This document shows, one piece after another, positions 22,527-32,281 of a DNA stretch of 64,000 nucleotides (positions are counted from its first letter, which is position 1; each line of letters starts with the position of its first letter). Position numbers and translations under genes: made by a program. The notes beneath the pieces are model-generated. The model was not told where the DNA came from and made no database searches. It was given only the letters and a program-made list of their open reading frames with translations. Source of the DNA: Darksidea phi (Eukaryota; Ascomycota; Dothideomycetes; Pleosporales; Lentitheciaceae); the NCBI GenBank assembly GCA_030770425.1, contig JASJFT010000026.1, forward strand, positions 248,001 through 312,000, given 5' to 3'.

Positions 22527-22707
22527 AATGTTCGATATTCGAACATCACCTCGTCAGTAACTCACGATCGATAGTACTATATATAGCTCTATAGCTCTAT
22601 TATCGTGTATAAGGTATAGGTAGAGCACCTCTACTATGTACAAACTTCTACTGTATTTCGTGTGGACCTTACAAAAGAGATTTCCACTACGCAAATCAAA
22701 ACCAAAT
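22527..22707 (-). repeat. Diverged dispersed repeat, copy 2 (inverted)
   Basis: Reverse complement matches copy 1 at 16126-16303 along most of its length. Together the two copies flank the GH32 gene and the Tc1/mariner insertion as a 6.5-kb inverted-repeat pair. Confidence 0.8.
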
Positions 22708-23129
22708 ATATACATCACTTGATGTTTTACTTCTCTTCCCAAATTTAGCTCCCGTTATTCGTAACTCACGGCTCGAGGATGAGAATTTTCCAAATTGGCC
22801 GTGCGACCCAGATACTGACACTTTGATCACTGCGCCGTGCCGTCCGCGTGATGAGCGGTAAGATAATATCGAGCTAAACTCCTATGAAAGGGAAATTGCC
22901 TTACTATCTCGGCTTCATGCACGTGAATCCAGGTACCGGTGCGCCATGCATCTCTCTGTTGGCTTAATTTACAATCGAACCGTGCCTCTTTCTTGCTTTG
23001 CTTGCCTGTTACATTGCGGCACAGTATCAGAAGCGGCCCGACTTGCCCACCCACACATCTCACTTCTTTCTACCCCCTTGGTCCCTCTACGGGTGATAAC
23101 ATTGCTTCTTTGCGACTCCATCGATCACC

Positions 23130-25051
23130 ATGGCGCCCAGAACCCTCGTAGCCCCTGTCGCAGTACTAGTAGCTACTAGCATTGCTTATCTTGTCTTTAT
23201 GACAGTGCGACACCGTTCCCACATCAACAAGCTGCGGAAACAGGGTTTTGTATGTCCTCAATCTCCTTGTGTTGCTATCTCTGACCTTCCCACAGCCGAT
23301 GCCTGCTGGGTGGAGCTGGTTGTTCGGTCACTCTTTGGTCATTTTACGCTACACTAAACGCCTCCCACCGCTCGCAAATGTTGTTCTTGCTATGCAAGAA
23401 ATGAGCAAAGAATTCGCTCAGACCGAGATGTTCCTATTGGACTTGTGGCCCGCCTATCCCACCTCGCTCATTGTATTCAATCCTGATGCATTGACGCTCA
23501 TCTCCCGGAACTTGAATCTTCCTCGCCCTCCCCAATCTGGAGAGCAAATCCAGCCCATTGTAGGAGGTCCAAGTATTCTCTCAATGAATGGTAGTCAATG
23601 GAAGACCTGGCGAACACTTCTAAACCCTGGATTCAGCATGTCAAACATGACCAGCCATGTTCCTTTCATTGTCGATCGCGTGCAAGTTTTCTGCAATAAG
23701 TTGAAAGAAAGCGCGGGCAACAGTATTATATCACTGGATGAATACGCGACACGCTTAACGTTTGATGTCATCATGAAAATCACGCTGTTAGTCTTTCAGT
23801 CAGTACAATCCAAGCAGAAAACAAACTGACACTATTAATAGAGATGCTGATATCAACTATCAACGCGGTGAGCACATACTGCCTACCGCTTTTGATGCCA
23901 TTACAAGATGGCACTCGTTCTGGGACGTCCGGGTCCTATGGAATCCCTTGCGACCATTTATCCAGAGACACAATGGGAACATTATCAAGAAGTACATCCG
24001 TCAGGAGCTAGAAAAACGATTTTCGGAGATGCAACGGGGTGATTTAAAAGTGGGAAAAGGTATCCGTTCCGTGATATCGCTAGCTCTGGAGGCATATTTC
24101 AGGGGTAGCAATGATGAAAGACCGACGAAGCCACAAAAATTAGACGAAAGCTTCATTGAGATTGTCACAAACCATATTCGTCTGTTTCTCTTCGCTGGAA
24201 ATGGTACGTTATTCAAAAGTACGAAGTGCTTGCCTTCAGTCAAAGTACCTACGCAAAGTATGAACGCAGCTACCACCTGCGGGATGATTAGCAGTGAACT
24301 AGACAAAGCAGCAATACCTCTATTGATGAACAGCGCTAACATTATACCTCCAAACATAGACACAACCTCAAGTACCATTGCTTTTACCTTTCATATGCTC
24401 TTCCGGCATCCCAATGTATTAGCACAATTGAGGCATGAGCATGATACGGTATTCGGAAGCGACGTCCCGAACGCCGCCCGCCTGCTTAAGCAACAGCCAG
24501 CTCTACTTAATCAGTGCCCCTATACGCTTGCCTGTATCAAGGAAACCTTGCGGTTATACCCACCAGCGGCGAACTTGCGCCGCGGACAGCCGGGTGTCTC
24601 GCTCACTGCCTTAAACGGACAGATACTCTCAACCGAAGGTTTCAATATTGTCGTCGTACAGCAGACCGTCCACCAAAATCCTCGGGTATGGGCTCGGCCA
24701 GGCGATTTTCTCCCAGAAAGATGGCTCGTAGGACCAGAACATGAGCTATACCCTCCACAAAATGCCTATCGTCCCTTCGACATTGGTTCCCGTACCTGCA
24801 TTGGCCAGCCATTGACCATGAATGAGATCAAGATTGTTCTGATTCTGACAATGAGAACCTTCAAAGTAGAACCCGCATATGAGGAATGGGACGTTATTCA
24901 AGAACAAAAGCGAGGTGCATGGGAGCGCATGAGTCGCTGGGCTAGAGGCGGTGGGGTCGATACCGTCAATGGAGACCGGGCATATCAGTCTGAGAGGGCA
25001 GGAACACATCCTGCTGATGGCTACCCCTGTCATGTCTCGCTTGTGGAGTAA
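23130..25051 (+). CDS. Cytochrome P450 monooxygenase
   Basis: Exons are 23130..23249, 23296..23786, 23842..24203 and 24360..25051, giving 554 aa. The N-terminus (MAPRTLVAPVAVLVATSIAY) is a membrane anchor for the ER, followed by a basic stretch and PMPAGWSW. Splicing of the third intron (24204-24359) restores the I-helix oxygen-binding motif FAGNDTTSST. The K-helix ExxR is in CIKETLRLYPP, and the heme-binding loop FDIGSRTCIG has axial Cys471. The third intron is 156 nt, a multiple of three, and open in frame, so it is easily mistaken for coding sequence. The family within the P450 superfamily is not certain. The form of the heme region (RTCIGQPLTMNEIKIVL) resembles fungal secondary-metabolism enzymes. 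No biosynthetic backbone gene is visible nearby. Its 5' region is duplicated in inverted orientation near 28.8 kb. Confidence 0.92.
24204..24359 (+). other. 156-nt intron of length 3n in the P450 gene
   Basis: The donor is GTACGT, the acceptor ACATAG, and GCTAAC lies about 20 nt upstream. No stop occurs in the coding frame. It sits exactly inside the I-helix motif, and excision produces AGNDTTSST, which supports its being an intron. Confidence 0.85.
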
Positions 25052-26043
25052 GACATTGGCCACCGAATCCTCAGTCCACAGCGTTTTATTCGGCTTCTAT
25101 CCAGTGTTACCAACGTGATGTCTTGGTTCCGGCTTGTCTACATCGTCATTGGACCGCAAGACATACACAAGGTATTAATTTCATACGTCAAAATTTGGAA
25201 ATAGGAAATATGGCATATAGTATTCCAGTGAGTTGGACACGATTCTCGAACAAGATACGGGAAATTCAGATATAAACTGCCAATTCAATTGCCGAGGTCC
25301 GATTTGGCATAGACAAATGCAGTCCCTTATAGTTCGGTCCCCGATGCGTGTCCAAGGTTTCAATATATGCACATCAAAGAAGCGTTGGAAATTGATGCAT
25401 GTGCTGCCACATTTAGTTCGACATCACGCTTATCGCATATACATGCCCAAACGGTATCTATGCGGATGCAGGGACCTTTCAAAGGAGCGTCTGGGGCTTC
25501 AAAGTTGGGAATCAGCTCCAAGACTCCGAAGGTGCTGGCTGTAACGGTCGGACGGGTCTGCATCGCATGGCTAAAGGAAGCAGTAAGACGAATATATATG
25601 CAACATTGGTTGCCGTGGGTAGGCTAACAACAACTTTCCTCGTGCCTCTTTTCCCCACAGCACTGAAATGTATATTCGTTTCCATGCGAACTGCTTCCCG
25701 GTCCATTTTACCTAGGATGCGAAACTGACGTTCGGAGCGGAAATCGGTGATGAGACTTGCTTTGGCTACCCTTCCGTCCATCGATGTTGGAGCTCTCTCA
25801 TGCTGATAGTAGCCGCTCTCTAAAGCATTCTAGTCAGACAATGCAGAGATCGTTACATAAGTTTGCACTAACTTGGAATTGGGAAAGCCATCAAGGGCAT
25901 AGCGACGTTAAAAGCTCTTAGCCAAGTTCGGATTCTTCGCAGTAGTAATACCAGGAGAAAGCAAGCTGCAATACAAAGGAGGCTGAGAATCAAGCTATGG
26001 ATTGACTGCATGTTTAAGTAGCGCACGAACACTAGGGGTCAAT

Positions 26044-26250
26044 ATCTTCGAACATCGAAGCAGTCAATGTAAATTTTTCAATGCACGATCAAAGTAAGGA
26101 TTAGATCATTTCAAATGCCTCAAAGCGATTCGAAAGAATTAGTAGAATACACCGATATCCCGAGTCACAGTGTGTTTCATATATACCTACGGATCTTACC
26201 AAAGAGACTTCCACCATGAAAATCCTATCCAATATATCTACATATATAGG
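26044..26250 (-). repeat. Weak third copy of the dispersed repeat
   Basis: The ends match copies 1 and 2 on the minus strand: TGGAAGTCTCTTTGGTAAGATCC near one end, GAAACACA..GTG next to it, and CGATGTTCGAAGATATT at the other. The interior has diverged or been replaced, so the call rests on the ends only. Confidence 0.4.
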
Positions 26251-27384
26251 TAACTAGTTGCTAAGTCTGCCCAGAGGAGGTACAAATTTGACTTCTCTTG
26301 TTTGCCTAAAGTGAAGGTATATGAAACGAAGAAAGCTATGGTAAAATATACCATCGCTCCTCTGATAGACCTGTAATTTGATGCTTAAGACCACAAAATA
26401 TTAATACGTAGTACTTACCTTGCGATATGCATGCCTGCATCCTCGAGACCGCTCGCGGCCTGCCATAATGTCAGCAGCCATCTTACGAGCACCAGCTTTC
26501 TCATAATCCATATCTGCCTTCCTTAATACCAGTGATCTCATGCCTACATTCCCTCATAACACCGCGGAGACAACTACTACCTTAAGAGCTCTCTCCATTG
26601 CTTCAATGCTAGTGAGCACCGTCCGAATTCGCTCCATGCTCCTTCAGAAATGTATACCGGCTTCCTTAAGCACCCTCCTCACCTACCTTAACGCTAATCC
26701 TCCCCCCTTATTCATCTCCGAAACTTCTTGATGTATATCCTAGCTTCCTCGAGAGCTCTCCAGCCCTTCCTCAATTCTAGAAACCGAGCTATGAAGTGCT
26801 GCAAGACAAAGTCTTAATGTAAACTTCTATGATACCACCTTCCTTCAAGCCGGTTGCCGTTCCAACAAACAACTCTGAAGCTAGTGTCTCTCTAGACTTA
26901 AAAGGCGGCCCTTCGTCCTCACACTTCTTTCTCTCTTTACTTCATTCATCTCCATCACTTTCAACAGCAACACACCGAGATCTTGGACACTCTTCAAGTC
27001 TTCATTATTCGCTATATTTCCTTCTCTCATTACCGATCTTTCGTCTCTTTATTCCTTTTCCACTTCGATATTAAGCTTCGTCGTCAAGTTAGTACCATTG
27101 TACGCTCCATCAGACCATGGCCTTGTCACCTGTGAGCCACTTGCCTCTAGCTTTCCAGCCTACCTTTCGTCCGGAGACCTCGTATCCTCCATTGGATATG
27201 CCATCCACAATACCACGGTACTCACCCCTTCCTTCAATACGTTGGCACCTGCTGACATGCTTCTGCAGTCCACCACCATGTTGCCTTAGACCCCAGACTC
27301 ATCACCATCCACTAAACACCCCATCACGGCCAAGCACACAAGAGATACTTGGGCCTTGCAATGTTAGAATGGAGGATGGAAGCA

Positions 27385-27870
27385 TAGACTCCGAAGATGA
27401 TTATCATCATTGGTTTTCTTAAAGGCAAGTGTATTAGAGCGAAGGTTCTCTGAGGGGGTGCCCCCCGATGATGAAAGACCGGATTGTCAGTGATGCTCAG
27501 CTATGCTGACTTCTTGCTTGCTTTTCTTTATAGGATCTACCTTGAAGTTGGCCTCAGATCGAATAAGAGCATGGGCTCCGAAGACAATTATCATCACTGG
27601 CCTTGAAGGCAAGCGATCCGACATCGAAGGATTTACGAGGCCGTTCCAATAAGAACGACTCTTCTACCCTTTCAGCGACTGAAGATCAAGTGTCGGATGG
27701 TGGAGGTCGACAGATGAGCTCTCGGGCGAGCGAAGGGGTAATGGCTGAGATGGGGCAGTGGGCGAGAACGCCATGGCGGGTGAATGGGGCCTGGTAATGC
27801 TCAGCTCTGCCATCATCTTGCTTGCTGTTATTACAGGGTCTGTCTGGAAGTGGGCCTTAGGAGGGCTCTT
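27385..27870 (+). repeat. Imperfect direct duplications
   Basis: Block A (GACTCCGAAGATGATTATCA, 27388 on) recurs as GGCTCCGAAGACAATTATCA near 27570, each followed within a few codons by a stop and AAGGCAAG. Block B (ATGCTCAGCTATGCTGACTT near 27492, ending TATAGGATCT) recurs near 27798 as ATGCTCAGCTCTGCCATCAT, ending TACAGGGTCT. A weaker trace of B lies near 27965. Block B copies resemble intron ends, so this may be exon/intron duplication in a decayed gene. Confidence 0.6.
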
Positions 27871-28773
27871 AGAGAAATTGCGATTAGGTGCAAGAGATCC
27901 CAAGTGCGTGTCTCATTAAGTACTCGTGTCAGCAAGTTCCAATGATAATACTTACGCATAAGGCGGTGCTCAGCTTTTCCTGATTTCTTGCCGGCTTCAT
28001 AGTGTTGTTGCGATTTGTTGAGGCTCCGCGGAAGAGCTGAGCCTTGGGTCATTATCCTATGTCCGTACGCGCGCTAATTGTGTGACCAGAAATATCAGGC
28101 TTCCCTTCCACCCCTCTCCCACCAACCCGAACAGGACTACATATGATTCAGACTACAGCGGATGTTGGGATCGTGAGTCTGCTAGCGAAGGGAATGTGGC
28201 TTAGACTGGCTGATACAGGTTGCTCTTTGCGGATGCCGTATGAGTGCCAACGATGGCGGAGCTAAGGGCTGCGATTCCGAGTGCAATTGAATGACCTGAT
28301 TGCGAGTTTGTGTCTGGGCGGCAATGACTCAGTGCTGCACTTGTCCGAGAAAGTACGGCCGAGTAGTGGGTTCCCTTCCCTTGTTGAGAGCTGCGGTTCC
28401 TCGCGCCACGCCCCTCGCTTCGCTCATCAGTCGCAGGATGCGGGTCAACTGACCATGTAATTTACCAATAGTATGGCCGACCATGACCATACGCTGAGTA
28501 GCTTAATATCTTGGCAATATCATCCAGTGAGGCGGGCATAGCGGAGAAAAAGTCGATATTATATCCACGGTATGGATGTGGGTACATTTTTGGGCTCGTT
28601 CGGTTGTGGATTCTTACATCCAAGAAGCATGAAACGAGGCAGCATGGGGCGGTGCGGGAGCTAGGCAGCAAAAGCTGGCGGGATTGCAGTGATTGGACTT
28701 GGCACTTTGGGTGCAAGTGACTCCAAAAGCGGCGACAGAAAACCTCCAAAAAGGAGTCAAAAGGCTCCGGACA

Positions 28774-28827
28774 TAGCGTTACTGTCGTAAGGTAGGCAAT
28801 GGGGACTGTAAGGTTTCTGGGCGTCAT
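28774..28827 (-). pseudogene. Relic of a P450 first exon
   Basis: On the minus strand an ATG (28827-28825) opens MTPRNLTVPIAYLTTVTL, which matches the N-terminus of the P450 at 23130 (MAPRTLVAPVAVLV...IAYL). The upstream ~225 bases match that gene's promoter in the same relative order. After about 18 codons the similarity stops, and no heme or ExxR motif follows, so only a fragment was copied or kept. Confidence 0.75.
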
Positions 28828-29050
28828 GGTGACCAAGAGAGTCGCAAAGGAGCTGAACTTGGTAGAGAGACAATGTCCCCATTCTGGGAAGAGTCAGATA
28901 AGATGAGGGACGGTAAGGTGGCAAGTCGAGCCGCTTTCATACTGCGCCGCAATCTCAGTCGAGGCAAGGGAGAAGCAAAGAAAAGGGGCACGGTTGAATG
29001 TAGATTGAGGCAACAGAGAGGCGCATAGAACACCTATATTGGGATGGACG
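28774..29050 (-). repeat. Inverted duplicate of the P450 promoter and start region
   Basis: The reverse complement aligns with about 22945-23190. Shared stretches include CTCTCTGTTG, CAACCGTGCC/CGAACCGTGCC, ATTGCGGC.CAGTAT, AGCGGC.CGACTTGCC, CTTTGCGACTC and the start-codon context CACCATG.CGCCCAGAA. Differences are scattered, so the duplication is not recent. Confidence 0.8.
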
Positions 29051-29089
29051 TGCATCCAAGTGCGACAACGGGGCAATGCAAATGCCGTC

Positions 29090-30454
29090 CAGACGCACGG
29101 GTGAAAAGGTTCACCTTCGGTTCCTTCGAGTCTGCACCCCTTCATTGAAAAGCTACCTAAATCTAAGCGTGCTATAGATAACCAATTAATTTGTTAATTA
29201 GCTTCCACATAGGGCTTTTTAGGTGTATTGTAGAATTATTGCTAAAACTTTATATAAAGATATAGTGCAGTTGGAGGCGCATTCTTGTGTTGGATGATTG
29301 TTGATTATTAACTTTCAGCGTGAATTGAGTAAAGAAAGCCGACCCCTAGAGCATGGAGAGAGACCAACAGCGGTAACAATCAGATAATACACCCAAACTA
29401 CCACCTACAGTATAAAAATTGCCTGCGATGATACCTGCATCCAACTCACATCCATCTCTTATCCTCCCTCGCGAGGAAATAACTCCTAGCGTCAGCGGGA
29501 CGAAGAAAGAGCCGCACTAAACTCGGATCACCGCACTCAGCGTGCCCTCCTAATACATCAATATATAGCTTTTCTTGACCGTATTGCATAAAATCAAGTT
29601 AAATATTTTTTGCTTCGGGTACAAATATTATGCGCAATGTATCTGGGTGGCGTTTCCTATACACTTCGCATTTTAGATGGGGTTCGGAAATCTTCCACTC
29701 CTAAGGCGCTTCATGACGTTTCCCGATTTTCACTGCAATTTCTAGCTCAACGCAGCCGTGACGGTGGTCCGAGCTTAGTGCGGCTCTTTGATAGGGTGTC
29801 CACTTTCTGCCGCATCTCGTGCGGCTCCTTCCCCTCCTTCACTGCAATCTTTAGCCCAGCGCAGCCGTTAAGCAGGCACGGCAGGCAAACAAGTTCCGCC
29901 TCCCTCCCACCCTACCCATCCACAGCAAACCCCCCTACACCCAAAAAATAATAAAAATAAACCTAAAGCGCCTAAAATTCCAATCAGTCCAATCCATCCA
30001 CAAACTGGATCCAGCCAAAACGCATCGGAGCGCGGTGCACATTCGTCTTTCTACACCCCACCCAATCTTTAGCGCAGAAGAAGTGTTGGTGGAGCCTTGC
30101 TTACATAAGGTAGAAGCACGTGATCCGGCAATGGCAGTTGTTGCGTGAAAGAGGTGGAGCTGAAGTGTAAAAGAAAAGGAGGGAGGATTTTCCGGACGCA
30201 AACGGATACTTATAGGGAGCACTTTCATGGTAGATATTAAATGCGTTGAATGGCGGCGAAGGAGGGGAGGTTATGCAAAGCACCGGGCTCGAGGCCAAAG
30301 GATGGTTCCTGGTCTATTTGTGTTCGGTTTTGTGTTCGTGTTGGCATCTGGATGGGGAGTCGTTCAGAAATGCTTCATATAGTGGAGGCGTTTTAGTACA
30401 CAATCGGAATCCATCCGTAGATTCGATGCTCCCCTCCGACAACCATCTCCAATC
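29090..30454. other. Intergenic with a MITE-like element
   Basis: The first part (29160-29330) is AT-rich. An inverted-repeat element occupies about 29506-29789. A short direct repeat of its edge (TCACTGCAAT.T.TAGC.CA.CGCAGCCGT) occurs at ~29730 and ~29840. The rest is the 3' flank of RIB3. No gene seen. Confidence 0.5.
29506..29789. mobile_element. MITE-like inverted-repeat element, ~285 bp
   Basis: The left end AAAGAGCCGCACTAAACTCG (29506 on) is the reverse complement of the right end, read as CGAGCTTAGTGCGGCTCTTT (29770-29789), with one mismatch. The match extends several bases inward (GGATCACCG / CGGTGGTCC). The interior is non-coding and AT-rich. No clear target-site duplication was identified, so a foldback or chance structure is not excluded. 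Confidence 0.5.
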
Positions 30455-31283
30455 TCAATAATCTCTACCCTCAACCCCTAGCCTTCCCTCATTTTCTTCA
30501 ATATACGTGACCAAATCCTCTATCGTACACACCTTAATCCCCCACTCCTTCCCAAACGCCAAACAGTCATCTCGCCTCATCATTCCGCCTCCTGTGCGCT
30601 CGGCCTTCCCAGGTATCTCTTCGCCGTCTGTAATGAGTTCGCAAATAACACCCACAGGCGGCTTCCCTGCCAATCGACACAGATCCACCGCCGCCTCAGT
30701 ATGTCCTCTCCGCACCCTTACACCACCCTCTCGCGCCTGAAGCGGCAGCACATGGCCCGGGCGCCGAAACTGACTCGCCTTTGCAGTAGGATCCGCCAGC
30801 ATCCTGCACGTCAAACTCCGATCATGTGCGCTTATACCCGTTGTAACGGAAGGATCTATAGCGTCGATTGAAACGGCGTAAGCGGTCTGATTCGGGTCTG
30901 CATTCTCGGCGACCATTTGCGGGAGGTGTAGAGCCGCGGCTCGCGAGACGGGTAGCGGTGCGCAGATGTAGCCCGAAGAGTACCGGATCATAAAAGAGGC
31001 TTTTGAGGGCGTGAGAGCCGAGGCGGCGATTATAAGGTCGCCTTCGTTTTCGCGCGAGGGGGAATCGAGGACGATGACGAATTCGTCGTTGGCTGTGCGG
31101 GGAGCGGGGCGTTAGCGGGACGGGTTGGGAGAGGATAGAAGGATGTAGGGAGAGTGTACCGAATGATTGTATGACATCTGGTATTGAGTCGAAGGCTGGA
31201 TGTGCGGGGGTGTGGTTGGCGAGGCCGTTTGTGCCATTCGTGTGGCCGTTGATGCCGTTGACGGCGGCGATCTCGGCGGGCAT
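30455..31283 (-). CDS. RIB3: 3,4-dihydroxy-2-butanone 4-phosphate synthase
   Basis: Two exons, 31283..31160 and 31092..30455, give 253 aa. The intron (31159-31093, 67 nt) has donor GTACAC and acceptor CCGCACAG, and joins phase 1. The enzyme converts ribulose 5-phosphate to 3,4-dihydroxy-2-butanone 4-phosphate plus formate, in riboflavin biosynthesis in the cytosol. Diagnostic blocks are SRENEGDLIIAA (acidic metal and substrate loop), YAVSIDA, FRRPGHVLPLQA and GHTEAAVDLCRLAG (catalytic His). The first ~40 residues (MPAEIAAVNGINGHTNGTNG...) are low-complexity and Asn/Gly-rich, making the protein longer than yeast Rib3 (208 aa). It is monofunctional: no GTP cyclohydrolase II domain follows. The neighbouring permease gene lies downstream on the + coordinate and is transcribed the same way. 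Confidence 0.95.
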
Positions 31284-32281
31284 GGTTCTAGCGGGTCGAG
31301 TAGATTCTACGCAGCGCGAAGGGTCCTGTGTATTTCTTTTATAGGAACTGACGAGGGTGTATATGTGGAATGACGTGGATCTTCGTGTGAATGTTCGTCG
31401 GATTGTTAGATTGCCAATGCTTAGGAAATACAACTCGGCGAGACTTTGTAAGCCGATGCCGGAGGTATCCGCCTTCGCTTCCGCGCCTGCAATTGCTTTC
31501 CAATAATCTCGTAGACGGGTCAGCTGTATACGAGGTGTATTGAGTGGCCTTCACGAACCACCAGGGGGACGGTCGTCGTGTTGTAGAAGTGCGGACCACG
31601 CGGAACTTTTGCCACGGTGTGCGGGCCCTGCATGTGCGATGATCTTCTTTGCGTGCGCATGGCGGGGGTGAACCTCGGAACAACGCCGACAGCGTGGGAC
31701 ATCGGCCGAACCGAGATGCCGTTCCGATCGTGTCTAGACTCGCCGAGGCCCGATTGCCCTTGCGATGCATCCTCAGCTTGTGCGTCTCGCTGACCGAAGC
31801 TTCGACGTTTTCGTTGCTTACATCGTCGTCTCTTGCATAGATACATTCGTATAACGAGCGGGGAGCGGAGCTAGCTTTCCGCCGATTCGTCGGATGCCCG
31901 GCTCCGCTCAGCGCCCATCGTACAGACGGGGATGCATGTGCCGCTGACGAACCTAGATACTGGCGAAACAGTTGCGCCGATGTACCGATAAAGGCTGTGA
32001 AGGGCTGTCATACGATGACAGGTTGCGAAGAGTAATGCCGCGCCTCTTTAGAAGACGCCAAACTCAGCAACTCATGCACACGAGATTCGATGCATGTAGA
32101 TACGAATTACATCATCTGAGAACGAGGGTATAACCGTTCGGATACTCCCAGCGAGCATATAAATCAGTCCGTCTTACATATACCCAAAACGCAATGCCTG
32201 TACAAATACTAAAATACACGCCCAGGAATAATCCTTATCCATTGTCAAATCAACGACCCGCCCCCATTCTCCTCATCTAGA
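31284..32281. other. Intergenic between azgA-like gene and RIB3
   Basis: This is the promoter region of RIB3 (transcribed leftward) and the 3' flank of the permease gene. Overlapping short ORFs on both strands have no domains and are not called. Confidence 0.45.

Larger units (their letters stand above)
21138..23129. other. Intergenic with possible small-gene relic and a repeat copy
   Basis: This contains a possible small secreted-protein relic (21420-22008), the second copy of the dispersed repeat (22527-22707), and a P450 promoter segment (about 22945-23129) that has an inverted duplicate near 28.8-29.05 kb. No intact gene is supported. Confidence 0.5.
25052..28770. other. 3.7-kb gene-poor tract with repeats
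   Basis: No intact gene is supported. Contents are the 3' flank of the P450, a third weak copy of the dispersed repeat (about 26044-26250), a pyrimidine-rich tract at ~26900-27110 followed by a short gene-like ORF (27117-27422), and imperfect direct duplications at ~27385-27870. Short ORFs elsewhere have no domain I recognise. Confidence 0.5.
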
